Shown in pieces: positions 34,918-43,233 of a DNA stretch of 64,000 nucleotides. A program made the translations under genes and the position numbers. Positions within the stretch are counted from its first letter, which is position 1. Each line of letters opens with the position of its first letter. A model generated the notes under the pieces. The model had not been told where the DNA came from and ran no database searches. It saw only the letters and a list, made by a program, of their open reading frames with translations. The stretch is from JAZKJD01 sp040384585 (GTDB lineage Bacteria; Pseudomonadota; Gammaproteobacteria; Diplorickettsiales; Diplorickettsiaceae): the NCBI GenBank assembly GCA_040384585.1, contig JAZKJD010000011.1, forward strand, positions 62,001-126,000, read 5' to 3'.

Positions 34918-35886
34918 GTGTCCATCCATAGAAGATTAAATGCAGCACAAACGCCTAGAGCTTTAAAGCAACGAACATTAAAGAATGTCATTAAAGCAGC
35001 TGGAATTACTTTACATAGTGGTGAGACGGCTATTTTGACGTTAAGGCCAGCGCCTATTAATACGGGTATTATCTTTCGCCGAATTGATTTCAATCCTATT
35101 GTCGAAGTACAAGCGCGGGCGGAACACGTGGGAGAAACAACCTTACAAACGACTTTATTGAAGAATGGTGTACGTGTGGCGACGATTGAGCATTTAATGT
35201 CAGCGATGGCGGGTTTGGGTATTGATAATGCCTATGTAGATATTACCGCTTCAGAAATTCCGATTATGGATGGTAGTGCAGGTCCCTTTATCTTTTTAAT
35301 TCAATCAGCGGGTATCGAAGAACAAAGTGCGCCAAAGCGTTTTATTCGTATTAAGCGACCCATTAAAGTAACGGATGGTGATAAATGGGCTTCTTTTGAG
35401 CCATTTGATGGATTCAAAGTTTCATTTGAAATTGATTTCAATCATCCTCTTTTTCAAAATCGCAGTCAAAAAGCCAGTATCGATTTTTCGAAAACTTCCT
35501 ATGTTAAAGAAGTGAGTCGAGCCCGCACCTTTGGTTTTATGGCCGACTATGAAAAGTTACGTGAAGTGCGTTTGGCTTTAGGCGGAAGCCTCGATAATGC
35601 GGTTGTTTTGGATGAATATAGAGTGCTAAATGAAGATGGTTTGCGTTATGAAGATGAATTTGTTCGCCATAAAATTCTTGATGCAGTAGGCGATTTATAT
35701 TTACTCGGCCATAGTCTTATTGGATCTTTTAGTGGTTATAAATCAGGCCATGCCTTGAACAACTTGCTCTTGCGCTGCTTATTGGGCAATGCAGCCGCTT
35801 GGGAATATATTGAATTTTCTGATGAAGTCAAAGCACCATTGGCTTACCGACTAATTTTACCTCAACATCGACATTTGACACGATGA
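34918..35886 (+). CDS. lpxC: UDP-3-O-acyl-N-acetylglucosamine deacetylase LpxC
   Basis: This zinc hydrolase carries out the committed step of lipid A synthesis. It has 322 residues from a GTG start directly after ftsZ. The usual start region (KQRTLKNVIKAAGITLHSGE) begins about 17 residues in, so there is a short N-terminal extension. Zinc ligands and catalytic residues lie in TIEHLMSAMAGLG and RHKILDAVGDLYLLGH, and the later active-site His lies in GYKSGHALNN. FtsZ followed by LpxC is the standard gammaproteobacterial order, usually near secA. It converges with rnhA. Confidence 0.96.
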   Translation: MSIHRRLNAAQTPRALKQRTLKNVIKAAGITLHSGETAILTLRPAPINTGIIFRRIDFNPIVEVQARAEHVGETTLQTTLLKNGVRVATIEHLMSAMAGLGIDNAYVDITASEIPIMDGSAGPFIFLIQSAGIEEQSAPKRFIRIKRPIKVTDGDKWASFEPFDGFKVSFEIDFNHPLFQNRSQKASIDFSKTSYVKEVSRARTFGFMADYEKLREVRLALGGSLDNAVVLDEYRVLNEDGLRYEDEFVRHKILDAVGDLYLLGHSLIGSFSGYKSGHALNNLLLRCLLGNAAAWEYIEFSDEVKAPLAYRLILPQHRHLTR

Positions 35887-35920
35887 TGATCAAACGTGTG
35901 TTTATAGTATTAGGTTCAAT

Positions 35921-36370
35921 CTAACGATTCATCACTTCATCTAACGCTTCGTTCGCGAGCTTATCGACCCGGTCGTTTTCAGCATGGCCGCTATGGCCTT
36001 TTACCCATGCCCATTGAATTTTATGCCGTTCTGTTTGTTCAGCTAATTGCTTCCATAGATCAATATTTTTAACCGGAGCTTTGTTGACTGTGCGCCAAGC
36101 ACGTCGTTTCCATTGTGGTAACCATTCCGTAATTCCTTTTTTTACATACTGAGAATCCGTACTGAGTAGAACGTTGCAGGATTTTTTTAATGCCATTAAC
36201 GCTTGAATAGCTGCCATCAGTTCCATGCGATTATTGGTTGTTTGTAACTCTGTGCCCGATAGTGTTTTTTCTTTTCTCTGATAGCGTAACAGTACAGCCC
36301 AGGAACCGGGTCCTGGGTTTCCACGACAGGCACCATCGGTAAAGATTTCCACGATAGGAGAATTAGCCAT
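35921..36370 (-). CDS. rnhA: Ribonuclease HI
   Basis: This degrades the RNA strand of RNA-DNA hybrids. It has 149 residues (E. coli 155). The DEDD active site is visible: Asp in FTDGACRGNPGPG, Glu in NNRMELMAAI, Asp in LSTDSQYV, and the last Asp in AENDRVDKLAN. The handle region with WKRRAWRT is present. Its start overlaps the end of the YafS-like gene by 8 bases, so they are translated as a pair. The pairing mirrors the E. coli yafS-rnhA neighbourhood. Confidence 0.97.
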   Translation of the reverse strand: MANSPIVEIFTDGACRGNPGPGSWAVLLRYQRKEKTLSGTELQTTNNRMELMAAIQALMALKKSCNVLLSTDSQYVKKGITEWLPQWKRRAWRTVNKAPVKNIDLWKQLAEQTERHKIQWAWVKGHSGHAENDRVDKLANEALDEVMNR

Positions 36371-37163
36371 AATGTGCTCCCCTAGGGGCTAATGCCTTCG
36401 TTAATACCGGAGAAAAATGCCAAACGAAACTCAATCTACTCGGTCGTCTCACGCGTTTTTGAGCGATGATCAGGTAAATTCCTCCTAGATAAGGAAATAG
36501 CCAGGGTGATATTTTTTCTAAGAAAAATAATTTATCAAATAGCCATTTTCCAAGGCGGCTGCTTAATGGGGGGCGAAATAAAAAGCTTTCTGTATGACAA
36601 ATTTCCCCACCTAGATATTGAATCCACTGACAAATAGTTTGAATGGTATAAAAATAGCCATTCCAAGCCAGTTTTTTATGGGAAGCAAAAAGGCGATAGA
36701 CTCCCCAAAGGCTTAGGGGATTGATGCCTAAGAGGATTAAATGGCCATTAGGGGTTAATACTCGCCATGATTCACTAAGAACAAGCTTCGCATTTTTATC
36801 AAATTCCAAGGTGTGGGGTAAAAGTACCAGGTTAATACTTTCGCTGGCAAAAGGTAAATGTGTGTAAGTGCTTTGTAAAAAAGGGTGATTAATCCCATCC
36901 GCTTTCAAGATGTGGTGTTGTTGCACGGGACTCTGCTCCTTCGATCTCGTGTGCCTAAGCACATCTTGAAATCCTTGTAGGATAGATGGGGTAGAATTCA
37001 CTGGTGGTGAAGTATTGCTAATACGGATTTTATGAGAGATTGGGCTTACCGTTAAACTCAATAGAATATGATCGCTTAACTGCAGTAAATGGCGGCCTGA
37101 ATAATTCGTTAATAAGCTACGTAAGCGCTTGTCTTCTCGTTTAAGAATGTCTTCGTAGTTCAA
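36363..37163 (-). CDS. YafS-like SAM-dependent methyltransferase with repeat-encoded insert
   Basis: This class I methyltransferase of the YafS type has an unknown substrate and 266 residues. The SAM-binding start is degenerate (GRHLLQLSDHI). The later parts are clear: HLPFASESINLVLLPHTLEF, then SWRVLTPNGHLILLGINPLSLWG and the C-terminal YLGGIYLIIAQKR. In E. coli yafS lies beside rnhA and near gloB and mltD. Here rnhA and mltD are kept and gloB is absent. Residues about 59-92 are encoded by palindromic element A4, inserted between the first strand and the post-I region. Whether this weakens SAM binding cannot be judged by eye. Confidence 0.8.
   Translation of the reverse strand: MNYEDILKREDKRLRSLLTNYSGRHLLQLSDHILLSLTVSPISHKIRISNTSPPVNSTPSILQGFQDVLRHTRSKEQSPVQQHHILKADGINHPFLQSTYTHLPFASESINLVLLPHTLEFDKNAKLVLSESWRVLTPNGHLILLGINPLSLWGVYRLFASHKKLAWNGYFYTIQTICQWIQYLGGEICHTESFLFRPPLSSRLGKWLFDKLFFLEKISPWLFPYLGGIYLIIAQKRVRRPSRLSFVWHFSPVLTKALAPRGAHYG
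36890..36984 (-). repeat. Family A palindromic element inside the yafS-like gene (copy A4, shortened core)
   Basis: This copy, about 95 bp, is in minus orientation and lacks part of the core (nothing corresponding to the ERSV-to-STD centre). Its arms are TTTCAAGATGTG and CACATCTTGAAA. It is read in the same frame as the others: GFQDVLRHTRSKEQS and VQQHHILKADG. The end motifs have drifted (TATCC and GGGATTA). Confidence 0.88.
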
Positions 37164-37200
37164 AGGCTTTTATCCCAAGTAGTCAGTGCTGTGAAGTCAA

Positions 37201-37248
37201 TAGGGTGTTTGACAATTGAGCATCCTAGCACAATTGTCAAACACCCTA
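37201..37248. repeat. Family M mini-palindrome, copy m4
   Basis: An 18-bp inverted repeat (TAGGGTGTTTGACAATTG and its complement) encloses 12 bases that still contain CATCCTAGCA from the right end of the long element. It is an internally deleted form of the M2-type element. Confidence 0.85.
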
Positions 37249-37298
37249 AGAAAAGGTCAAGAAACCTATTATGGCATAGGAGGATCTACTGTAAAGCC

Positions 37299-37340
37299 TA
37301 AGTTCTGTTTCTAGTACCCTTGGTGCCATCTGCTGCGTTA
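37299..37340 (+). repeat. Repeat family D, variant D5
   Basis: It reads CTAAGTTCTGTTTCTAGTAC and then CATCTGCTGCGTTA. The second part also occurs in copy D4 at the ccmG-ccmH junction, which extends the family to about 45 bp. Confidence 0.6.
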
Positions 37341-37537
37341 AAAAACAGTTCAAAAATACTTATTGATTTTGTGTAAACTCCGTTTTTTTTCACTATTTTC
37401 GCCCTTGCACAGGGTGTTGTAAGCCAAACAGTAGAAGACTCAAAATGTAGGTTATAAGCTGATATAGAAGCCTAATACTTCTGCATATGTAAGCCTATTG
37501 GCTTGACCTCTGTAGGTAGGCCCCGTAACATCCTAAT

Positions 37538-38812
37538 ATGACTTATAAAATGCTCAAAATTTATACATTATTGCTTATCCTATTGCTTGCTTTAGCAGTG
37601 GGTATCACTGCCTGTGTTCAATTTCCCCCCTTGGAAGGAACTGCTGCGGACAAAAATGGATCCGCGGCTCAAACTGCTATGAAATCAACGGGAAGTCATC
37701 TAGCACCTCATAGTGCTCAGGCGCTTTATAGTGCAGTGGATAAAGGGACGTTGTGGGGTCCAATTCGAGCCCACTTGCAATTAACAGCGCGTGAAGAAAA
37801 ACAGCCTGCTGTACAAGAGCAGATTCACTGGCTTGTTAAAAACCCTCTTTATTTAAATGATGCGGTTAGCCGTGCTGCGCCTTACATGTATTATGTCTAT
37901 ACGCAGGTTACCAAGCGTAATTTGCCTACTGAATTGGTTTTATTGCCTATTATTGAAAGTGGTTATAACCCCTCGGCTACCAACTCGTCTTCAGGGGCGG
38001 CTGGGCTGTGGCAGCTTATGTCTAGCACAGCGCGTGGATATGGTATCCATCAAGGTAGCAGCTTTGACGGTCGTCGCGACCTTTATAGTTCAACCAATGC
38101 GGCTTTGGATTATTTGACCTATCTAAAGAGCTTCTTTGGTGGAGACTGGCTATTAGCTATTGCGGCTTATGATACCGGTGAAGGTAATGTACAGAATGCA
38201 ATACGTCATAATACGCAGCATGATAGAAATACCCATTTCTGGGCGTTGCCATTGGCCACAGAGACGCGTACTTATATTCCACGCTTATTAGCGCTGGCTG
38301 CGATTGTTAAAAACCCAGAAAAATATGGCGTTACCTTACCTTCTATTAGTGCTAAACCCTACCTTGAATTGGTTGATGTAGGGAGGACAAAGATGAGTTT
38401 AAAGCATGTGGCTAGCTTGTCAGGAATTAATTTATCAGAGCTTAAGCAGCTGAATCCGGGTGTTAAGAATAGCTCGGCTACCTTGAGGCAAGGACAGTTC
38501 GCCTTACCTATTGATAGAGTTTCTTTATATAAGAAACAGTTGGCAGCATTATCTTCAGATAACAATAGGAGGATTGCTTTAAAACAAAGCCATAAACAAG
38601 GTAGTGTGCAGTTGGTGAGTAATGATTCTAATGCTCAGAACAAGAAAAAACAGGTGAGTACACAGTCGCAGATACATCTCGTTAAACGTGGCGACACCTT
38701 AGTCAGTATCGCTAGATACTACCATGTGTCTGTTAAGGACATTCAGGATTGGAACCAGCTTGCGACGGATCGACTGATGCCAGGTGAGAAGTTAACGATT
38801 ATGTTGTCTTAA
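37538..38812 (+). CDS. mltD: Membrane-bound lytic murein transglycosylase MltD with LysM domain
   Basis: This lipoprotein cleaves peptidoglycan to anhydro-muropeptides, which AmpG would re-import. The signal peptide ends in a lipobox (GITAC). The start is ATG 37538 or the Met four codons later. The GH23 domain (about 95-240) has the catalytic Glu in LLPIIESGYNP, followed by SSGAAGLWQLMSSTARGYG. A degenerate LysM-like segment (about 280-325) precedes a clear C-terminal LysM domain starting HLVKRGDTLVSIARYYHVS. At 424 residues it is close to E. coli MltD (452). Repeat M3 begins 2 bases after its stop and may act as terminator. Confidence 0.93.
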   Translation: MTYKMLKIYTLLLILLLALAVGITACVQFPPLEGTAADKNGSAAQTAMKSTGSHLAPHSAQALYSAVDKGTLWGPIRAHLQLTAREEKQPAVQEQIHWLVKNPLYLNDAVSRAAPYMYYVYTQVTKRNLPTELVLLPIIESGYNPSATNSSSGAAGLWQLMSSTARGYGIHQGSSFDGRRDLYSSTNAALDYLTYLKSFFGGDWLLAIAAYDTGEGNVQNAIRHNTQHDRNTHFWALPLATETRTYIPRLLALAAIVKNPEKYGVTLPSISAKPYLELVDVGRTKMSLKHVASLSGINLSELKQLNPGVKNSSATLRQGQFALPIDRVSLYKKQLAALSSDNNRRIALKQSHKQGSVQLVSNDSNAQNKKKQVSTQSQIHLVKRGDTLVSIARYYHVSVKDIQDWNQLATDRLMPGEKLTIMLS

Positions 38813-38813
38813 A

Positions 38814-38955
38814 AAGTGTCTTCAAATGCACGATGACGGCCAAAAATCATTTGTTTTTCTGTGTTACGCTACTCACATACTGCGTGTATGCTCCGTTGCG
38901 GTACTCGAAAAACAACGCTTTTTGTCTCGTCCTAGCACATTTGAAGACACTCTCT
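38814..38955. repeat. Family M long palindromic element, copy M3
   Basis: This element of about 142 bp lies between mltD and galU. Its core is almost identical to M1 (CTACTCACATACTGCGTGTA), and its arms are AGTGTCTTCAAATG / CATTTGAAGACACT. The M1 arms differ at one base pair and M3 differs compatibly on both sides. Confidence 0.88.
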
Positions 38956-38992
38956 TAGTCTCTTAGACTGTGCACAGGATTTTTGTCTGCTA

Positions 38993-39865
38993 CTATTCGA
39001 TTTTAAGTGCTTTCAAATAACCTCTGAATGTTACTTTAGTTTCAGGATGTTTTAAAGCGTAGGCAATCGTAGCCTGTAGATAACCTAATTTGCTTCCACA
39101 GTCATAGCGTATTCCTGAAAATTCCCAAGCATGTATAGGTTCGTAGCTTAGTAAACAGGCAATGGCATCAGTGAGCTGAATTTCTCCGTTTTTTCCTGCT
39201 GGGGTTTTTGCTAGATAAGGGAAAATAGAGGGGGTAAGAATGTAACGCCCAACTACCGCTAAATTTGATGGTGCTTCTTGCGGAGTTGGTTTTTCTATAA
39301 TGTTATCGATCTGGCTGAGTCTTTCTTTTTTGCTTTTATAAGCAATAATTCCATATTGGTCACTGAGTTGTGGATCAATTGATTGCACTGCAATGACCGA
39401 ATTTTTCTTTTTTTCATGCACCGTTAGCATTTGTTTTAAACATGGAATAGAAGAATCAATTAAATCATCAGCGAGTAAGATGGCAAATGCTTCGTTATTA
39501 ATGAGTGGTTGTGCGCATAAAATGGCGTGGCCAAGACCTAAGGTATCGGGTTGGCGTAGGTAGACGCAACTCACCCCTTTAGGCAATATATTTTTGACAA
39601 TCTGCAACAGATCATTTTTACCCGCTTTCGCCAGCTTGGCTTCTAATTCATAGCTTGAATCAAAGTGGTCTTCAATAGCCCGTTTGCTAGTACTAGTGAT
39701 AAAGATTAATTCAGTAATGCCTGCGGCAATGGCTTCTTCTACGGCATATTGGATTAATGGCTTATCAACGATAGGGAGCATTTCCTTAGGGCTGGCTTTG
39801 GTGGCGGGTAAAAAGCGCGTACCAAGACCTGCAACAGGAAAAATAGCTTTACTAATTTTTTTCAT
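38993..39865 (-). CDS. galU: UTP-glucose-1-phosphate uridylyltransferase GalU
   Basis: This makes UDP-glucose from UTP and glucose-1-phosphate for envelope glycans. It has 290 residues, the family length. The nucleotide-binding signature GLGTRFLPATKASPKEMLP is at the N-terminus, with the uridine-binding and catalytic region VDKPLIQYAVEEA, and LADDL later. It overlaps the end of ugd by 4 bases and is translated after it. Together the two genes make UDP-glucuronate. Confidence 0.96.
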   Translation of the reverse strand: MKKISKAIFPVAGLGTRFLPATKASPKEMLPIVDKPLIQYAVEEAIAAGITELIFITSTSKRAIEDHFDSSYELEAKLAKAGKNDLLQIVKNILPKGVSCVYLRQPDTLGLGHAILCAQPLINNEAFAILLADDLIDSSIPCLKQMLTVHEKKKNSVIAVQSIDPQLSDQYGIIAYKSKKERLSQIDNIIEKPTPQEAPSNLAVVGRYILTPSIFPYLAKTPAGKNGEIQLTDAIACLLSYEPIHAWEFSGIRYDCGSKLGYLQATIAYALKHPETKVTFRGYLKALKIE

Positions 39866-41199
39866 GTCTTGAATGTGTCTCCTCGCCCAATACCATAATA
39901 TTGAAAACCTAATTGTTGCAAATAGTGAGGATCATAGAGATTCCTTCCATCGAAGATAACAGGTTCTTTTAATCGTTGTTTAATGAGATCGAAATCGGGA
40001 TTAAAAAATAGATTCCATTCCGTAACAATAGCCAATACATCGGCATTGATTAATGTTGCTTCTGGGCTTTCGTAGCAACGAAAGTGTGAATTTGTTTTGT
40101 ATAGTCGTAATGCTTCTGGCATAGCAACAGGATCATAGGCTTGAATGTGCATACCGGCATGTAAGGCAGCTTCAATTAATACACGGCTTGGTGCTTCACG
40201 CATATCATCGGTATTCGGCTTAAAAGAAAGCCCCCATAAGGCAATGACTTTTCCATGTAAGTGATGATTGAAGTAGTGCGATATTTTTTTAAACAAAACC
40301 TGTTTTTGTGCATCATTGACTTTATGTACCGCATTGATGAGCCGTGGTGTATAGTTCACTGTCTTAGCCGTGGCTTCTAAGGCCAACACATCTTTAGGAA
40401 AACAGGAGCCACCATAGCCACAACCTGGATTAATAAAGTGATAGCCGATACGCGGATCCGATCCAATTCCAATTCTGATCTGTTCGATATCAGCGTTTAA
40501 GCGTTCTGCTAATTGGCTGATTTCATTAATGAAACTAATTTTAGTTGCCAAAAAGGCATTCGCTGCATATTTCGTAAGTTCTGCGGAAGGAATATTCATG
40601 GCGATTAAACGATCATTATTGCGGTTGAAAGGCCGATAAAGCTGACGTAAATGATTTTCTGCCTCCGTATTATCACTGCCAATAATGATGCGATCTGAAC
40701 GCATAAAATCACTGACTGCCGCGCCTTCGCGTAAAAATTCCGGATTAGAAGCAACGTCAAATGCAATAGCAAGACCGCGTTTCTTTAACTGTTCTTGAAT
40801 AGTCATTCTCACTTTATCGGCGGTACCGACAGGAACAGTGGACTTATTAATGACAAGAAGGGGTTCAGTAAGCGTACGGCCAATCGTAGCGGCGACGTCT
40901 AAGACATGGCTTAAATCGGCTGAACCATCTTCATCTTGTGGCGTTCCTACGGTAATAAACTGATAAAAACCATGCAGAACGCCCTCTTCAAGCTTATTGC
41001 TGAAATTAAGACGACCAGACGCTACATTCTTTTCTAATAAAGCGGGGAGATCCGGTTCATGAATAGGGCATTCCCCTTGCTTTAAGCGCTTGATTTTTTC
41101 TTGGTCTATATCAACACATAAAACCTGATTACCATGTTCTGCTAAGCAAGCGGCGGTGACGAGACCAACATAACCTGCACCAAAAAGATTAATTCGCAT
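39862..41199 (-). CDS. ugd: UDP-glucose 6-dehydrogenase
   Basis: This oxidises UDP-glucose to UDP-glucuronate with two NAD. It has 445 residues. The N-terminal Rossmann motif is NLFGAGYVGLVTAACLAEHG, and the catalytic Cys lies in GCGYGGSCFPKDVLAL. The C-terminal UDP-binding domain includes LSFKPNTDDMREAPS. It is co-transcribed with galU. The product could feed lipid A modification, LPS core or capsule, but no dedicated downstream gene lies here apart from a GT39-like protein at 48993. Confidence 0.96.
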   Translation of the reverse strand: MRINLFGAGYVGLVTAACLAEHGNQVLCVDIDQEKIKRLKQGECPIHEPDLPALLEKNVASGRLNFSNKLEEGVLHGFYQFITVGTPQDEDGSADLSHVLDVAATIGRTLTEPLLVINKSTVPVGTADKVRMTIQEQLKKRGLAIAFDVASNPEFLREGAAVSDFMRSDRIIIGSDNTEAENHLRQLYRPFNRNNDRLIAMNIPSAELTKYAANAFLATKISFINEISQLAERLNADIEQIRIGIGSDPRIGYHFINPGCGYGGSCFPKDVLALEATAKTVNYTPRLINAVHKVNDAQKQVLFKKISHYFNHHLHGKVIALWGLSFKPNTDDMREAPSRVLIEAALHAGMHIQAYDPVAMPEALRLYKTNSHFRCYESPEATLINADVLAIVTEWNLFFNPDFDLIKQRLKEPVIFDGRNLYDPHYLQQLGFQYYGIGRGDTFKT

Positions 41200-41298
41200 A
41201 AGAAGATAAAAAAATATTAGGTTTTAGTAGAGTATGATACTGTAACCTATAAGGCAGCTTGCTTCAATTTTAGGCAAACTGAGTCTATTTCTAATAGA

Positions 41299-42093
41299 AT
41301 GAAAACCTATCTCGATTTTTTACAACATATTGTTGATAACGGCGTTGCCAAAACCGATCGGACTGGCACCGGGACTCTCAGCATTTTTGGCTATCAAATG
41401 CGTTTTGATTTGACTCAAGGGTTTCCTCTCGTTACTACGAAGAGGGTGCACCTGAAAAGTATCATTTATGAATTACTTTGGCTTCTGCAAGGGAATACCA
41501 ACATCGCTTATTTAAACGAACATGGAGTGACTATCTGGGATGAGTGGGCTGATAGTTCCGGAAATTTGGGTCCTATCTATGGTAAGCAATGGCGTTCTTG
41601 GCAAACTGCAAATGATGAAGTCATTGATCAAATTAGTCATCTGATAGAGCAAATAAAAATAAACCCAGATTCGCGACGGCTAATAGTCAGTGCATGGAAT
41701 GTAGGTGATTTAGCGGTGATGGCGCTTCCTCCTTGCCATTTACTCTTTCAGTTTTATGTTGCAGATTCGCGGCTTTCTTGCCAACTGTATCAACGCAGTG
41801 CTGATGCATTTTTAGGGGTGCCATTTAATATAGCATCGTATGCTTTATTAACCCATATGATTGCACAGCAGTGTGATCTGCAAATCGGTGAATTTATTTG
41901 GACAGGGGGTGATTGTCATATCTATAACAATCATATTGAAGCAGTGCATTTACAATTATCGCGATGCGTGCATTGTTTGCCACAACTCATGATGTTACGT
42001 AAACCTGACTCTATTTTTGCTTATCGTTTTGAAGATTTTACCTTTAGCAATTATCAATACCATCCAGCTATTAAAGCGGCTGTGGCAGTTTAG
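41299..42093 (+). CDS. thyA: Thymidylate synthase ThyA
   Basis: This converts dUMP to dTMP using methylene-tetrahydrofolate. It has 264 residues, identical to the E. coli length. The catalytic Cys lies in MALPPCHLLFQFYV, the dUMP-binding arginines in RSADAFLGVPFNIASYA, and the folate region is GGDCHIYNNH. The TAG stop is formed by the first three bases of mini-palindrome m5. It diverges from ugd. Confidence 0.97.
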   Translation: MKTYLDFLQHIVDNGVAKTDRTGTGTLSIFGYQMRFDLTQGFPLVTTKRVHLKSIIYELLWLLQGNTNIAYLNEHGVTIWDEWADSSGNLGPIYGKQWRSWQTANDEVIDQISHLIEQIKINPDSRRLIVSAWNVGDLAVMALPPCHLLFQFYVADSRLSCQLYQRSADAFLGVPFNIASYALLTHMIAQQCDLQIGEFIWTGGDCHIYNNHIEAVHLQLSRCVHCLPQLMMLRKPDSIFAYRFEDFTFSNYQYHPAIKAAVAV

Positions 42094-42122
42094 GGTGTGT
42101 TGACAATTGTCAAGACACCCTA
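42091..42122. repeat. Family M mini-palindrome, copy m5, overlapping the thyA stop
   Basis: This 32-bp palindrome (half-site TAGGGTGTGTTGACAA) has only a few mismatches. The core of the long element is entirely absent. Its first three bases are the thyA stop codon. It may act as a hairpin terminator, although no T-run follows. Confidence 0.85.
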
Positions 42123-42202
42123 GCCATACCCTTCCTTGATTTATCCCCTATAAGCTTATATAGTCTTTTTCTCGAATAAGTATAAGAAAATAAAGCGAAA
42201 GT

Positions 42203-43228
42203 ATGATAAACCGCTCAATAGGCACTCTCTTTTTAGGGAGTGCGGCTCTTTTGCTAGTGAGCTGTACCTTCCATCATGGCCAATCAGCGACCCCCCCTGT
42301 TGTGGTAGGGGCGACTCAGGTCAGCCTACAAGCTTGGCAAGAAACGATTCAAGCTGTCGGTACCTTATCAGCCAGCCAAGGTATCGTGATTAAACCGGAA
42401 GCGAGTGGGCGCATTACTGCCATTTATTTCCGATCAGGAGAAACAGTTAAAGCAGGTGATCCCTTAGTACAACTTAATCCTGCTATCTTAAAAGCCAAAT
42501 TTGAACAAGCAAAAGCCCAAACTCAGCTCAGTGCCGCTGATTATCAGCGCGCGTTAACACTCTATAAACAAAAAGTATTTGCTAAAGCCGATATGGATAA
42601 AGCACTTGCAACGTATCGCGCTAATCAAGCTCAGCAAGCACAGGCGCAAGCCGCGTTGGATCAAACACTTATTCGTGCCCCGTTTAGTGGCCGGCTAGGT
42701 CTACGTTTAGTCGATTTAGGTGATTATCTTGATCCCAGTAAAGCGATTGCAAATTTAAATGCGATTGATCCCTTACGTGTTGATTTTAGAATACCTGGAA
42801 CCGACAGCGCTAAGGTAACAATAGGATCTAAGGTATTAATTCATAGCAGTACTTATCCTCATCAAACCTTTGTGGCTATGGTTTATGCCATGGATTCACA
42901 AATTGATGTGAATACACGTAGCTTAGGCATACGTGCAAGTCTTAGTAACCCGCAACAGCAATTATTACCTGGGGCCTTCGTCGATGTATCTCTGCAAGTG
43001 GCTAAAGCACAAACCTTAGCGACTGTTCCTGAAACTGCCGTCAATAACGACGAAACTGGCAGCTATGTTTACCGAATTATCCATCACCTTGCCATTAAAA
43101 CGCCGGTAACGATTGATTTTCAGCGAGATGGAAAAATGGGATTAACCGGCTTACAAGCAGGAGAGCAGATAGTTAGTGTAGGTGGTTTTAAAGTGCTGGA
43201 TAAAGCGCCAGTTATTGTTGGGAAGTAG
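42203..43228 (+). CDS. RND efflux periplasmic adaptor (membrane fusion protein) lipoprotein
   Basis: This bridges an inner-membrane RND pump and an outer-membrane channel. It has 341 residues. The signal peptide ends in the lipobox LLVSC. The biotinyl-lipoyl-like hairpin halves are present (KPEASGRITAIYFRSGETV and ALDQTLIRAPFSGRLGLR), with the coiled-coil hairpin between them (KAKFEQAKAQTQLSAAD to ANQAQQAQAQAAL), followed by beta-barrel and membrane-proximal domains. The pump gene follows after 5 bases. The best family match is the MexH/AcrA type. No TolC-like channel is encoded nearby, so a shared one is probably used. Confidence 0.92.
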   Translation: MINRSIGTLFLGSAALLLVSCTFHHGQSATPPVVVGATQVSLQAWQETIQAVGTLSASQGIVIKPEASGRITAIYFRSGETVKAGDPLVQLNPAILKAKFEQAKAQTQLSAADYQRALTLYKQKVFAKADMDKALATYRANQAQQAQAQAALDQTLIRAPFSGRLGLRLVDLGDYLDPSKAIANLNAIDPLRVDFRIPGTDSAKVTIGSKVLIHSSTYPHQTFVAMVYAMDSQIDVNTRSLGIRASLSNPQQQLLPGAFVDVSLQVAKAQTLATVPETAVNNDETGSYVYRIIHHLAIKTPVTIDFQRDGKMGLTGLQAGEQIVSVGGFKVLDKAPVIVGK

Positions 43229-43233
43229 CGGCA

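Larger units (their letters stand above)
37164..37537. other. Gene-free stretch between the YafS-like gene and mltD, with mini-palindrome m4 and repeat D5
   Basis: This is a divergent gap. It holds the 48-bp palindrome m4 (37201-37248) and the D variant D5 (37299-37340). In E. coli gloB would lie here; no remnant of it was recognised. The last 100 bases probably carry the mltD promoter, but no clear boxes stand out. Confidence 0.6.
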
